Shown in pieces: positions 1-6,786 of a stretch of DNA of 12,157 nucleotides. The stretch is from Thermoplasmatota archaeon (GTDB lineage: Archaea; Thermoplasmatota; Thermoplasmata; UBA10834), in contig JAJISI010000028.1 of the NCBI GenBank assembly GCA_022848805.1, positions 1 to 12,157 on the forward strand, read 5' to 3'. The first letter of the stretch is position 1, and each line of letters opens with the position of its first letter. Position numbers and translations under genes: made by a program. The notes under the pieces are model-generated. The model saw only the letters and a program-made list of their open reading frames with translations. It ran no database searches and was not told where the DNA came from.

Positions 1-37
1 AATCGTGTGAAACCTTATTTAGATTCACAATGCATAC

Positions 38-610
38 ATGGGTAACAGAGCAAACGGGAAGTTGAGCAACTTGTCTCCTGTTGACGATTCACGTAAGTTG
101 AAGATCTGTCTCATCGGTGATGTAGGTGTCGGGAAGACGAGCCTCATCAGAAGATACGTGTTGGATGTCTTCGATGACAAGTACATCGCCACCATCGGAA
201 CCAAGGTTACCAAGAAGGACATCCGGGTGAAGAACCCGAAGTCTGGCTCCGAGGAGGATATCACCCTTCTCATATGGGACATCATGGGACAGCCTAGCTT
301 CCGTGAGGTACTCCGCGAAGCATATTTCTATGGCGCTCAAGGCGCGATCGCGGTGTGCGACGTGACGAGCAAGGAGAGCCTGTCGGAGCTTCGATATTGG
401 ATAAAGGCGATGAGCGCAACGACGGGAAGGGTGCCGATAGTCTTCCTTGGAAACAAGTGCGATCTCAAGAACGAGGCCCGGGTAACGGTGGAAGAGCTTG
501 AGATGTTCTCGAAGAAACACGAAGGAGCTGCGATGTTGTCCTCCGCAAGAACGGGATACAACGTCGAGCAAGCCTTCGGGCAGCTCGTGGCGGAGATGCT
601 CGCTCAGTGA
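38..610 (+). CDS. Ras/Rab-like small GTPase
   Basis: This 190-aa protein has all five GTP-binding motifs of the Ras superfamily in order. The P-loop is GDVGVGKTS (residues 27-35), the switch I threonine is T52 in ATIGT, and G3 is WDIMGQ (D81-Q85, with the glutamine used for hydrolysis in Ras/Rab). G4 is NKCD (139-142) and G5 is SSAR (168-171). The first 20 residues are polar and precede the core. There is no C-terminal cysteine for prenylation (the end is EMLAQ), no membrane segment and no added domain, so it should be a soluble molecular switch. Its partners cannot be told from the sequence. The ATG has no clear Shine-Dalgarno; an AT-rich stretch at about 14-21 could be a TATA box giving a nearly leaderless mRNA. 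Ras-like GTPases are known in several archaeal groups. The family call is firm; the cellular role is unknown. Confidence 0.93.
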   Translation: MGNRANGKLSNLSPVDDSRKLKICLIGDVGVGKTSLIRRYVLDVFDDKYIATIGTKVTKKDIRVKNPKSGSEEDITLLIWDIMGQPSFREVLREAYFYGAQGAIAVCDVTSKESLSELRYWIKAMSATTGRVPIVFLGNKCDLKNEARVTVEELEMFSKKHEGAAMLSSARTGYNVEQAFGQLVAEMLAQ

Positions 611-651
611 TACGCGGCACCGATAGCTCACAGAACCGCAATTTCTCAACC

Positions 652-658
652 ATAATAT
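652..658 (+). promoter_or_regulatory. Candidate TATA box for the amidohydrolase gene
   Basis: ATAATAT lies in the 84-nt gap after the GTPase gene. A start point about 26 nt downstream would fall near 681, just before the GGTGA ribosome binding site at 684-688. This suggests the amidohydrolase has its own promoter rather than depending only on read-through. The match is modest. Confidence 0.4.
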
Positions 659-694
659 CGTAGTACGCGCATCACGACTTCCAGGGTGAGGGGA

Positions 695-2263
695 ATGGAC
701 GCAAGATGCGCAGATGCTGTGTTCTACAACGGCAAGGTTCTGACCTTCTCTACCGAGAAGAAGACTGCCCGCGCGATTGCGGTCGCAGACGGTGAGATAA
801 TTACGATAGGTACCGACGCTGAGGTACGTAGGTCCGCGCCGAGGGGGTGTGACAAAGTAGACCTCGGAGGCAAGCTGGTGGTTCCAGGGTTCATCGACTG
901 CCACACTCACTTCCTGCAGATGGGGGTGGATTCCCTGAGCGTGGACCTTTCTGAGACGGGGTCTCTCGGCCAAGCCATGGGTCTTATGAAGGCGGCAGCA
1001 CTCAAGACGCGGAAGGGCGAGTGGATCGTTGCCGCGAATTGGAGTGAGAGCAGATGGAGCGGCGGAAGATTCGTCTCGCGTGCAGACCTCGACAAGTGCT
1101 GCCCCGACCATCCTGCAGTGGCTCATAGGGTTTGCGGTCACCTGTCCACGGTCAACTCGAATGCTATCAAGCGTATCGGGGTCGACAGAGCGACTCCCGG
1201 TGCCGAGACGGGCTCTTCGGGGAGCCCGACGGGAATCATGAAGGAGGCGGGAGTGTCCGTGGTGCGGGCAGCGACCGCCCCCACGCCAGGAAGGAAGATG
1301 AAAGGTTTCCAGTTGGCGATTCGGAAAGCTCACTCCCTCGGTGTCACCTCGATTCAAGACAACGGCGAAGTTGGCGATTTCCAAGTTCTTCGGCGAGCGG
1401 AGAAGGACGGGAAGCTAGGGGTGAGGGTGTGGTTCAACACGCCGTCCTCCGAGCTCCAATCGCTTCTGAGCCTAGGCGTCTCCACGGGATTCGGATCCGA
1501 GCGGCTCAAGCTCGGAGGCGTGAAGATGTTCTGCGACGGCGCCATCGGAGCTAGGAGTGCCGCTCTGTCAGAACCGTTCGCGGACGACCCTGGAAACTCC
1601 GGCATGTTCGTGCACCCTGTGGAGGAACTCGACGAGACGGCGGCGAAGGCGGACGAGGCTGGAATCCAGCTCGCCATACATGCGATCGGCGATGAAGGCA
1701 TAGATGTCGCGATCTCTTCAATAGAGCGTGCGTTGGACGTTAGCGGGAGGAAAGACCACAGGCATCGGATAGAGCATCTGGAGCTCCCGCGACCAGATCA
1801 CATCAAGAGGATGAGGCGTCGCAAGATGATCGCTTCCATGCAGCCGAACTTCGTCGGCGAGTGGAGCGGGATTGACGGCATGTATGCTGAGCGGCTAGGG
1901 CCCGAGAGGGCGAGCATGAACAACCCGTTCAAGGAGATACTCATGGCCAAGGTCAGGCTCGTGTTCGGCTCGGATTGCATGCCATTCTCTCCTATCTACG
2001 GCATACGTTCCGCGGTGAACGCATCGTATCCATCGCAGCGACTCACCATGGAGGAGGCGTTCATGAGTTACACACGAAACGGGGCGTATGCCTCCTTCGA
2101 GGAGGACTGCAAAGGCACGATATCGACAGGCAAGGTCGCGGACTTCATCGTACTGTCAGGCGATCCTTTCCATGACCCGGATGCGCTCGTTTCGCTATCC
2201 GTCCTGAAAACCGTCGTCGGCGGAGAGGTAGTTTTCGACCGCTCCACTCGAAGTAGGAGATGA
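695..2263 (+). CDS. Amidohydrolase family protein, YtcJ-like
   Basis: A 522-aa metal-dependent hydrolase of the Amidohydro_3/YtcJ type, close to the usual family length of about 530. Numbering from the ATG at 695, it opens with a beta-sandwich segment (YNGKVLTF), then the metal motif DCHTHF (H70, H72). K277 lies in KMFCDGAIGARSAAL, the family's typical K-x3-DG stretch. H329 is in AIHAIGDEG, H361 in RIEHLE, and D427 in GSDCMP. The end carries GTISTGKVADFIVLSGDPF, the usual C-terminal return to the beta-sandwich. There is no signal peptide, so it should act in the cytoplasm on a C-N bond of an amide-like substrate that cannot be named from sequence. A GTG at 686 would add three residues, but GGTGA at 684-688 sits 6 nt before the ATG at 695 and favours the ATG. 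The gene converges on the Hdr operon with a 52-nt gap, and shows no clear functional link to it. Confidence 0.9.
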   Translation: MDARCADAVFYNGKVLTFSTEKKTARAIAVADGEIITIGTDAEVRRSAPRGCDKVDLGGKLVVPGFIDCHTHFLQMGVDSLSVDLSETGSLGQAMGLMKAAALKTRKGEWIVAANWSESRWSGGRFVSRADLDKCCPDHPAVAHRVCGHLSTVNSNAIKRIGVDRATPGAETGSSGSPTGIMKEAGVSVVRAATAPTPGRKMKGFQLAIRKAHSLGVTSIQDNGEVGDFQVLRRAEKDGKLGVRVWFNTPSSELQSLLSLGVSTGFGSERLKLGGVKMFCDGAIGARSAALSEPFADDPGNSGMFVHPVEELDETAAKADEAGIQLAIHAIGDEGIDVAISSIERALDVSGRKDHRHRIEHLELPRPDHIKRMRRRKMIASMQPNFVGEWSGIDGMYAERLGPERASMNNPFKEILMAKVRLVFGSDCMPFSPIYGIRSAVNASYPSQRLTMEEAFMSYTRNGAYASFEEDCKGTISTGKVADFIVLSGDPFHDPDALVSLSVLKTVVGGEVVFDRSTRSRR

Positions 2264-2315
2264 TGGCGCGTTAGGATGAACACGTCGAGGTGCATCTGCC
2301 GAGGTTGCGGGACGA

Positions 2316-3977
2316 CTATTCTGAGTCGCCAATAGGCTCCTCCTTCGGCTCCTCCATGAGCGCGAGGAGTCGGGCCATCGCCACGGTGAAGTCCTCGATC
2401 CCGACGTCCACCTCCGACCTATCGACGGGTATCTCGTTCTGGACGGCGCACTTGAAATGTATCTGACACTTCGGACAGAACATCAGCATCCGGTCTGCTC
2501 CGGCCTTCTTCGCCTCCATCAGCCTGTCGATCTGCATCCTCTTCGTCTGGGCGTTGCAGTTCGTCCACGCGCTCACCCCGCAGCAGACCGCCTTGTCCCT
2601 CGTCCTCTCCATCTCCAGGTAGTTCCCGCCGGAGAACACCTCGGCCAAGGCCCTCGGGCTGTCGTATATGCCAGAATGTCTCCCGAGCCTGCACGAATCG
2701 TGGTATGTGAATTTGTACTGGGCGGATGCGAAATCCTCTGCCTTCAGCTTCCCAGAGTCGATCAGATCCTTGACGTAGTCCGCGATGTGCACCATCTCGA
2801 AACCGAGGTCGTCGATAAGGTCCTGATAGTCCATGTTGAAAGTCCTATAGCATTCGGGACAAGTGAAAACCACCTTCTTCGCCCCGGATTTCTTGATGAG
2901 CTCGACGTTGTGGTCCATGAGCTTCTCGAAGTCGGACTCGTTCCCGGTCCACATGAGGTCGTGGCCGCAGCATTTCTCCTCGTTGCTCACGACGGGAACG
3001 ACTCCCGCCTTGTTCATTATCCTCACGGCGCTCTCGGCGATGTCCCGGAGCTTCAGCTCTTCCATGTCCTTGAATATGGCGTCGTAGTGCGGGAGACAAC
3101 CGACGAAATAGAATACTTCACCCTTGTCTGTGACTTCCATGTCTTCCTTCACCCAATCGAGCCGCTGCTGTTTCAGGTCCGTGTTCGCCATGATCCTCTG
3201 GGTCGAGTGTATGACCCCTCCCTGGGAGCATAGCGGGGCGGATCCGTGCCTTACCGCCTCCTCCCTCATGCCTCGTATGAATCCGGAGTAGTCCACCTTG
3301 TACGGACACATCACGTTGCATTGCTCGCATGCTATGCAGGTCCATATGTCCCTGTCCGTCGCAATGTCCTCGACGATCCCCTCCATGGCCCGCAGGACTA
3401 TCGTTCTCGGGGCGAAGTCGGGGTCGAACGACGCTATCGGGCAGACAGTAGTGCACTTGCCGCATTCGACGCAGTCGAACGCACCGGTGTCCTCGATTAT
3501 CTGCTTGACCTCCTCCTTCGTCTCATCCTGCGTCCTCGGCTTGAGCTTCGCCTTCTTCTTCATCGGAATCGGTCCAAGCGCCCTGACCTCCTCCACGAAC
3601 TCGTTGACCGACTCCGCGAATTTGGTCCGTTCCGATGCGTTTATCCACTCGGTTCTGAGCCTTTTCGAGTCGAGCCCGAGAATGTCGAAGAGTTCCTTCA
3701 GCGCGTCTATCCTCTCCTGCGTCTTCACGTTCCCGGAGACGTAGTGGCAGTTGTCCATGAGGCATCCGATGACTATCACGCCGTGGGCTCCATGCTCGAA
3801 GGCGTCCATGATGACGCCAGGCTCCACGCTCCCGCTGCACATCACGCGGATTATCTTCACGTTCGGGGGATACTCTATCTTGTTGACTCCTGCGAGGTTG
3901 GCGGAGGGATAGCCGCACCAGGTGCAGGTGAAGGCGATGATATTCGGCTCGAAGTCCGCGCCCTTCTCTTCAGCCAT
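2316..3977 (-). CDS. MvhD-HdrC-HdrB fusion, heterodisulfide reductase-type iron-sulfur protein
   Basis: A 553-aa three-part fusion. Residues about 12-135 are an MvhD/FlpD domain with the five expected cysteines (C18, C21, C47, C72, C77) that hold a [2Fe-2S] cluster. Residues about 165-280 are HdrC-like, with two [4Fe-4S] motifs, CVECGKCTTVCP (169-180) and CIACEQCNVMCP (214-225). Residues about 288-510 are HdrB-like, with two CCG domains: C294, CCG at 336-338, C373/C376; then C429, CCG at 465-467, C501/C504. These are the ligands for the noncubane clusters that reduce disulfides in HdrB. HdrC plus HdrB in one chain equals HdrD; the MvhD fusion is extra. All cluster ligands are present, so it should be active. 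The start overlaps the hdrA stop by 8 nt (ATGGCTGA), with GGAGGTG 7 nt upstream, so translation is probably coupled. It should form a soluble complex with HdrA. The electron donor and the disulfide or other acceptor are not shown by the sequence. Confidence 0.92.
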   Translation of the reverse strand: MAEEKGADFEPNIIAFTCTWCGYPSANLAGVNKIEYPPNVKIIRVMCSGSVEPGVIMDAFEHGAHGVIVIGCLMDNCHYVSGNVKTQERIDALKELFDILGLDSKRLRTEWINASERTKFAESVNEFVEEVRALGPIPMKKKAKLKPRTQDETKEEVKQIIEDTGAFDCVECGKCTTVCPIASFDPDFAPRTIVLRAMEGIVEDIATDRDIWTCIACEQCNVMCPYKVDYSGFIRGMREEAVRHGSAPLCSQGGVIHSTQRIMANTDLKQQRLDWVKEDMEVTDKGEVFYFVGCLPHYDAIFKDMEELKLRDIAESAVRIMNKAGVVPVVSNEEKCCGHDLMWTGNESDFEKLMDHNVELIKKSGAKKVVFTCPECYRTFNMDYQDLIDDLGFEMVHIADYVKDLIDSGKLKAEDFASAQYKFTYHDSCRLGRHSGIYDSPRALAEVFSGGNYLEMERTRDKAVCCGVSAWTNCNAQTKRMQIDRLMEAKKAGADRMLMFCPKCQIHFKCAVQNEIPVDRSEVDVGIEDFTVAMARLLALMEEPKEEPIGDSE

Positions 3978-5751
3978 CGGCGTCCACCTCCTCGAGTATA
4001 GCTCTGATCTGCGCCTCGACCTGCTCGCGCTTGAAGTTGTTTATCGTGATGGCCTTGTTGCAGCACACGGTTGCACACGCTCCGCAGCCCTCGCACACTA
4101 TCTCGTCAACCCGCGATATCTTGACCATCTTCTCAGGATCCTCCTCGAGCCTGATGGCCCCGTATTCGCAGGCCTCCTCGCATCTGCCGCATCCGCGGCA
4201 TCTCTCCTCGTCAACGTACGCGACTATCCTCGGGAACGGTGTCTCTCCCTTCTTCATCAACTCGACGGCGCTCGCTGCGGCCGCCTTCGCGTCCTCGATG
4301 GAGTACCTGATACCTTTGGGGCCCTGTGCAGTACCTGCAACGTAGACCCCTCTTCGGAACTCAGACGGGAACATCGGGTTGATGTCCTTCATGAACTGGT
4401 CGATGTCCGTCTGTATGTGGAGCATCTTCGATATCTTGTCGCTCCCGTCGGCAGGTTCTTGGCCGACCGCGAGGACCACGATGTCAGACGGGATGTTGAG
4501 TAGCGTGCCGGAATCCGTATCGACCGCTCTCACGAAGAGCTTCCCGCGGTCCTCCACAACTTCGGAGACCCTGCCACGGACGAACTGTACCCCTTCCTCC
4601 TTCGCCTGGTCGTAGAATTCCTCGAAGCCGCGGTAGGGTCCTCTGAGATCTATGTAGTGGATGTACACTTCAGCGTCAGGCAGGATCTTCTTGATCTCTC
4701 TCGCCTGGCCAATGGCGTACGTGCAGCAGACGAGGGAGCAATGGAGGTTCCCTTTCACCTTGTCCCTCGACCCCACGCATTGGATGAAGTTGATTGTCTT
4801 CGGGACCTTCCCGTCGGAGGGTCTCTTCAGCCACCCCTTCTTCTCACGGTGCTCGACTATGAGCTGTTCGAGCTCCACCGCCGTGATGACATCCGGGTTC
4901 TCGTATCGCAGCTCGGGTATCCTTGATGGATTGAAAGTCTTCGACCCGGTCGCGACTATGATCGTGCCTACATCGAATTCCTTCTCTCCGTCTGGGGTAG
5001 TCACCTTGACCTGCCTGTTCCCGAAACCACCCGTGATGTCCACGACCTCCGACTCGAGCATGACTTCTATGTTCTCGTTCTGACGGACATCCTCTATCTT
5101 GGGGGTGAATACGCATTCCTTGCAGTATTGCATGCAGCAGATTCCGCAGTTGTGCGTCGGGAAAGTCATGCTTAGCTTGTACGCCCTTCCCCCGAGCTCG
5201 TCGGACCGCTCGACGAGGTGCACCTTGAAGCCTTGGCTGGCGATATCCAGCGCTGCCTGCATGCCTGTCACTCCGCCGCCGATAACGAGGGTGGATGGCA
5301 GGATGGGTACCACGATGTCCTCGAGTGGCACCAGCTCCTTGGCTCTCGCGATGGCCCCCTTCGTGAGCCTCTTCGCCTTCTCGGTCGCCTCTGACTTGTC
5401 TGCGTGCGACCACGCACACTGCTCTCTGATGTTGACCTGTTCAAAGAGGTATCGATTCAGCCCCTGCTCCTCCAGGGAGCGACTGACGATGAGGCCCTGT
5501 ATGTTGGGGGAGCAGGCTGCAACGGCGACCCTCTCGATACCCTTCGCCGAGTATTCTTCCTTCAGAAAATCCTGCCCCTCTCTGGAGCAGAGCGCCTCAT
5601 GGATCGAGACAGTCAGGATGTCCGGGTCGCCCTTAAGCTCCTTTGCGATTGATTCAAGATCGACGTGGTCGGAGATCGCCCCTTTGCATCCGCAGAGATA
5701 GACTGCCACTTGCTTCTTCTTGGTGTCGATGTCGTGACGTGATTCCTCCAT
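3970..5751 (-). CDS. hdrA: HdrA-like flavoprotein of heterodisulfide reductase, short form
   Basis: A 593-aa FAD and iron-sulfur protein. The N-terminal domain has C20, C22, C55 and C80. The FAD-binding Rossmann motif is GGGVTG (158-163), followed by the HdrA signature FPTHNC (197-202). A second conserved block has CVGSRD (C325) and HCSLVCC (C338, C342, C343). The C-terminal ferredoxin has clusters C518/C521/C524/C528 and C553/C556/C559/C563. HdrA carries the flavin that splits or joins electron pairs between ferredoxin and a disulfide. Two oddities: it goes straight from the FPT region to GTIIVATGS (262-270), lacking the ferredoxin domain inserted there in methanogen HdrA (about 650 aa), and it has three extra cysteines (C206, C210, C213) after C202/C205. 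The ATG at 5751 has a G-rich ribosome binding site 6 nt upstream. It is the third gene of a four-gene operon and overlaps the MvhD-HdrC-HdrB gene. It could also be called a pyridine-nucleotide-disulfide oxidoreductase-like HdrA paralog. Confidence 0.92.
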   Translation of the reverse strand: MEESRHDIDTKKKQVAVYLCGCKGAISDHVDLESIAKELKGDPDILTVSIHEALCSREGQDFLKEEYSAKGIERVAVAACSPNIQGLIVSRSLEEQGLNRYLFEQVNIREQCAWSHADKSEATEKAKRLTKGAIARAKELVPLEDIVVPILPSTLVIGGGVTGMQAALDIASQGFKVHLVERSDELGGRAYKLSMTFPTHNCGICCMQYCKECVFTPKIEDVRQNENIEVMLESEVVDITGGFGNRQVKVTTPDGEKEFDVGTIIVATGSKTFNPSRIPELRYENPDVITAVELEQLIVEHREKKGWLKRPSDGKVPKTINFIQCVGSRDKVKGNLHCSLVCCTYAIGQAREIKKILPDAEVYIHYIDLRGPYRGFEEFYDQAKEEGVQFVRGRVSEVVEDRGKLFVRAVDTDSGTLLNIPSDIVVLAVGQEPADGSDKISKMLHIQTDIDQFMKDINPMFPSEFRRGVYVAGTAQGPKGIRYSIEDAKAAAASAVELMKKGETPFPRIVAYVDEERCRGCGRCEEACEYGAIRLEEDPEKMVKISRVDEIVCEGCGACATVCCNKAITINNFKREQVEAQIRAILEEVDADG

Positions 5752-5783
5752 GTACAGCCCCCTCTGTCCCTATCGGTGCCGAT

Positions 5784-6230
5784 CTAGCACGATACGAACT
5801 CCACGCCCTCTTCGAGCTTGGCGCGTCTCATGGCGTGATATATCCCATCCATGACGCATGACTCTGTGACATATCCGTAGAAATCTCCTTTCTCGAACAC
5901 GGCAATCGTTCCGACCTCGGAATTCGCCATGGCACTCGCGACCCATCTCAGATCGAGTGAAAGGTTAGTCAGTAGAACGAGGGGCTTCGACATGCATTCC
6001 CCGACCGTCGTATCGGCTGGATCCTTCCCTTCCGCGATCACTTTGCCGAGGACGTCCCCCTTCGTGAGGATGCCGTATGCGTCGCTCTTGCCTTTCCTGG
6101 GGACGAGAAGCGTGTAGCAGTTGGAGTCCAGCATGATCCTCATAGCTTCCAGTATGGTTGCGTCGGAGCCTATCGTTGGCAGCTCAAAGGTCTTCACGAC
6201 GTCCCTGAGAGTTAGTCTGCCTATGGTCAT
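5784..6230 (-). CDS. CBS-pair protein (second of a tandem)
   Basis: A 148-aa protein made of two CBS domains (about residues 8-70 and 75-135). The first has AYGILTKGDVL, the usual T-x2-D ribose-binding motif of adenosyl-nucleotide-binding CBS pairs. The second has YGYVTESCVM, where the aspartate is replaced by cysteine, so one of the two sites may be weak or altered. No other domain is attached, so it probably regulates a partner by binding AMP, ADP, ATP or a similar ligand; the ligand is inferred from the family. Its ATG overlaps the stop of the preceding CBS gene (ATGA), with GGAGG 7 nt upstream, and hdrA starts 32 nt after its stop. It is clearly a paralog of the neighbouring CBS protein, sharing DAYG, IAEG, NLxL, RWVA and the VF..(D)F.G pattern. 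The operon setting suggests a role with the Hdr module. Confidence 0.87.
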   Translation of the reverse strand: MTIGRLTLRDVVKTFELPTIGSDATILEAMRIMLDSNCYTLLVPRKGKSDAYGILTKGDVLGKVIAEGKDPADTTVGECMSKPLVLLTNLSLDLRWVASAMANSEVGTIAVFEKGDFYGYVTESCVMDGIYHAMRRAKLEEGVEFVSC

Positions 6231-6646
6231 TCCTTCGCCTCCTTCTCGGGGTCCTTAGATGCCCTGGATGCGATCGCTCTGAGCACGTCGACATCCGAGA
6301 CCGATCCTAGGAAGTCCTCCTGGGCGAAGACCATTATCCTCGATACGCCCTCGTCGGCCATCTTCTTCGCTACCCAGCGCGCTTCGAGGTCGAGGTTGTT
6401 CATACTGACAACCGGCTTCCGCGCGCAAGACAGCGCTGGGAGTTCGGAGAGGTCCTCCCCCTCCGCGATGGGTCCGACCACTATGTCCCAACGGGTGATC
6501 ATGCCATACGCATCGTCAATCCCCTGTCTGTCCACGATCACATAGTCGGTCTTGTTCTCCGCCATTGTGACCAGCGCATCCGCAACTGTTGCATCTGGCG
6601 GGATTCTCACTGGCTGCGAGCCACTGATGATCTCCCTTAGCTCCAT
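6227..6646 (-). CDS. CBS-pair protein (first gene of the Hdr operon)
   Basis: A 139-aa protein with two CBS domains (about 4-66 and 70-132). The T/S-x2-D motifs are kept in both halves: MITRWDIV and SVSDVDVL. It carries no catalytic or DNA-binding domain, and the C-terminus is a charged tail rich in K and E. The open frame reaches a TTG at 6661, but that codon lies inside the ribosome binding site: GGGGGAG ends 6 nt before the ATG at 6646, which I take as the start. It is the first gene after the operon promoter and overlaps its paralog by 4 nt. Like the paralog, it is probably an adenine-nucleotide sensor; the two may form a heterodimer. A direct action on HdrA or the fusion protein is inference from gene order. 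Confidence 0.87.
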   Translation of the reverse strand: MELREIISGSQPVRIPPDATVADALVTMAENKTDYVIVDRQGIDDAYGMITRWDIVVGPIAEGEDLSELPALSCARKPVVSMNNLDLEARWVAKKMADEGVSRIMVFAQEDFLGSVSDVDVLRAIASRASKDPEKEAKE

Positions 6647-6679
6647 GTGTATCTCCCCCAAGCCCCGATTGGAGTAGCT

Positions 6680-6696
6680 GTGTTAATGAGTAACAC
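6680..6696. promoter_or_regulatory. Perfect inverted repeat GTGTTA-N5-TAACAC, candidate operator
   Basis: The two 6-bp arms match perfectly around ATGAG. For the minus-strand operon the repeat lies directly downstream of the TATA box and just before the expected start point near 6673. A protein bound here would block polymerase entry. The 11-bp centre-to-centre arm spacing suits a dimeric helix-turn-helix repressor. No regulator is identified. Confidence 0.5.
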
Positions 6697-6704
6697 GATA
6701 TAAG
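6697..6704 (-). promoter_or_regulatory. TATA box of the CBS-CBS-hdrA-MvhD/HdrCB operon
   Basis: On the minus strand the element reads CTTATATC. A start about 26 nt downstream would be near 6673, leaving a leader of about 27 nt that contains the GGGGGAG ribosome binding site at 6654-6660. Position and sequence fit an archaeal promoter. The same AT-rich core might also serve the divergent acyl-CoA synthetase gene. Confidence 0.6.
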
Positions 6705-6786
6705 AACATTCCCGGCATCGATACATTGCCTTTAGGCCAGGAGGTTGCGGCATGAGACAAGAATAGTAAAATACCGCACGAAGCCA

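Noticed and set aside
89..1384. 431-codon open frame on the minus strand across the GTPase and amidohydrolase genes
   Set aside because: It lies antisense to two proteins with full family motifs, shows no recognisable domain, and is a by-product of GC-rich codon use.
2457..4001. Long plus-strand open frames (2457-3233 and 3246-4001) opposite the MvhD-HdrC-HdrB gene
   Set aside because: They mirror the codons of the fusion gene and have no domain, ribosome binding site or start context.
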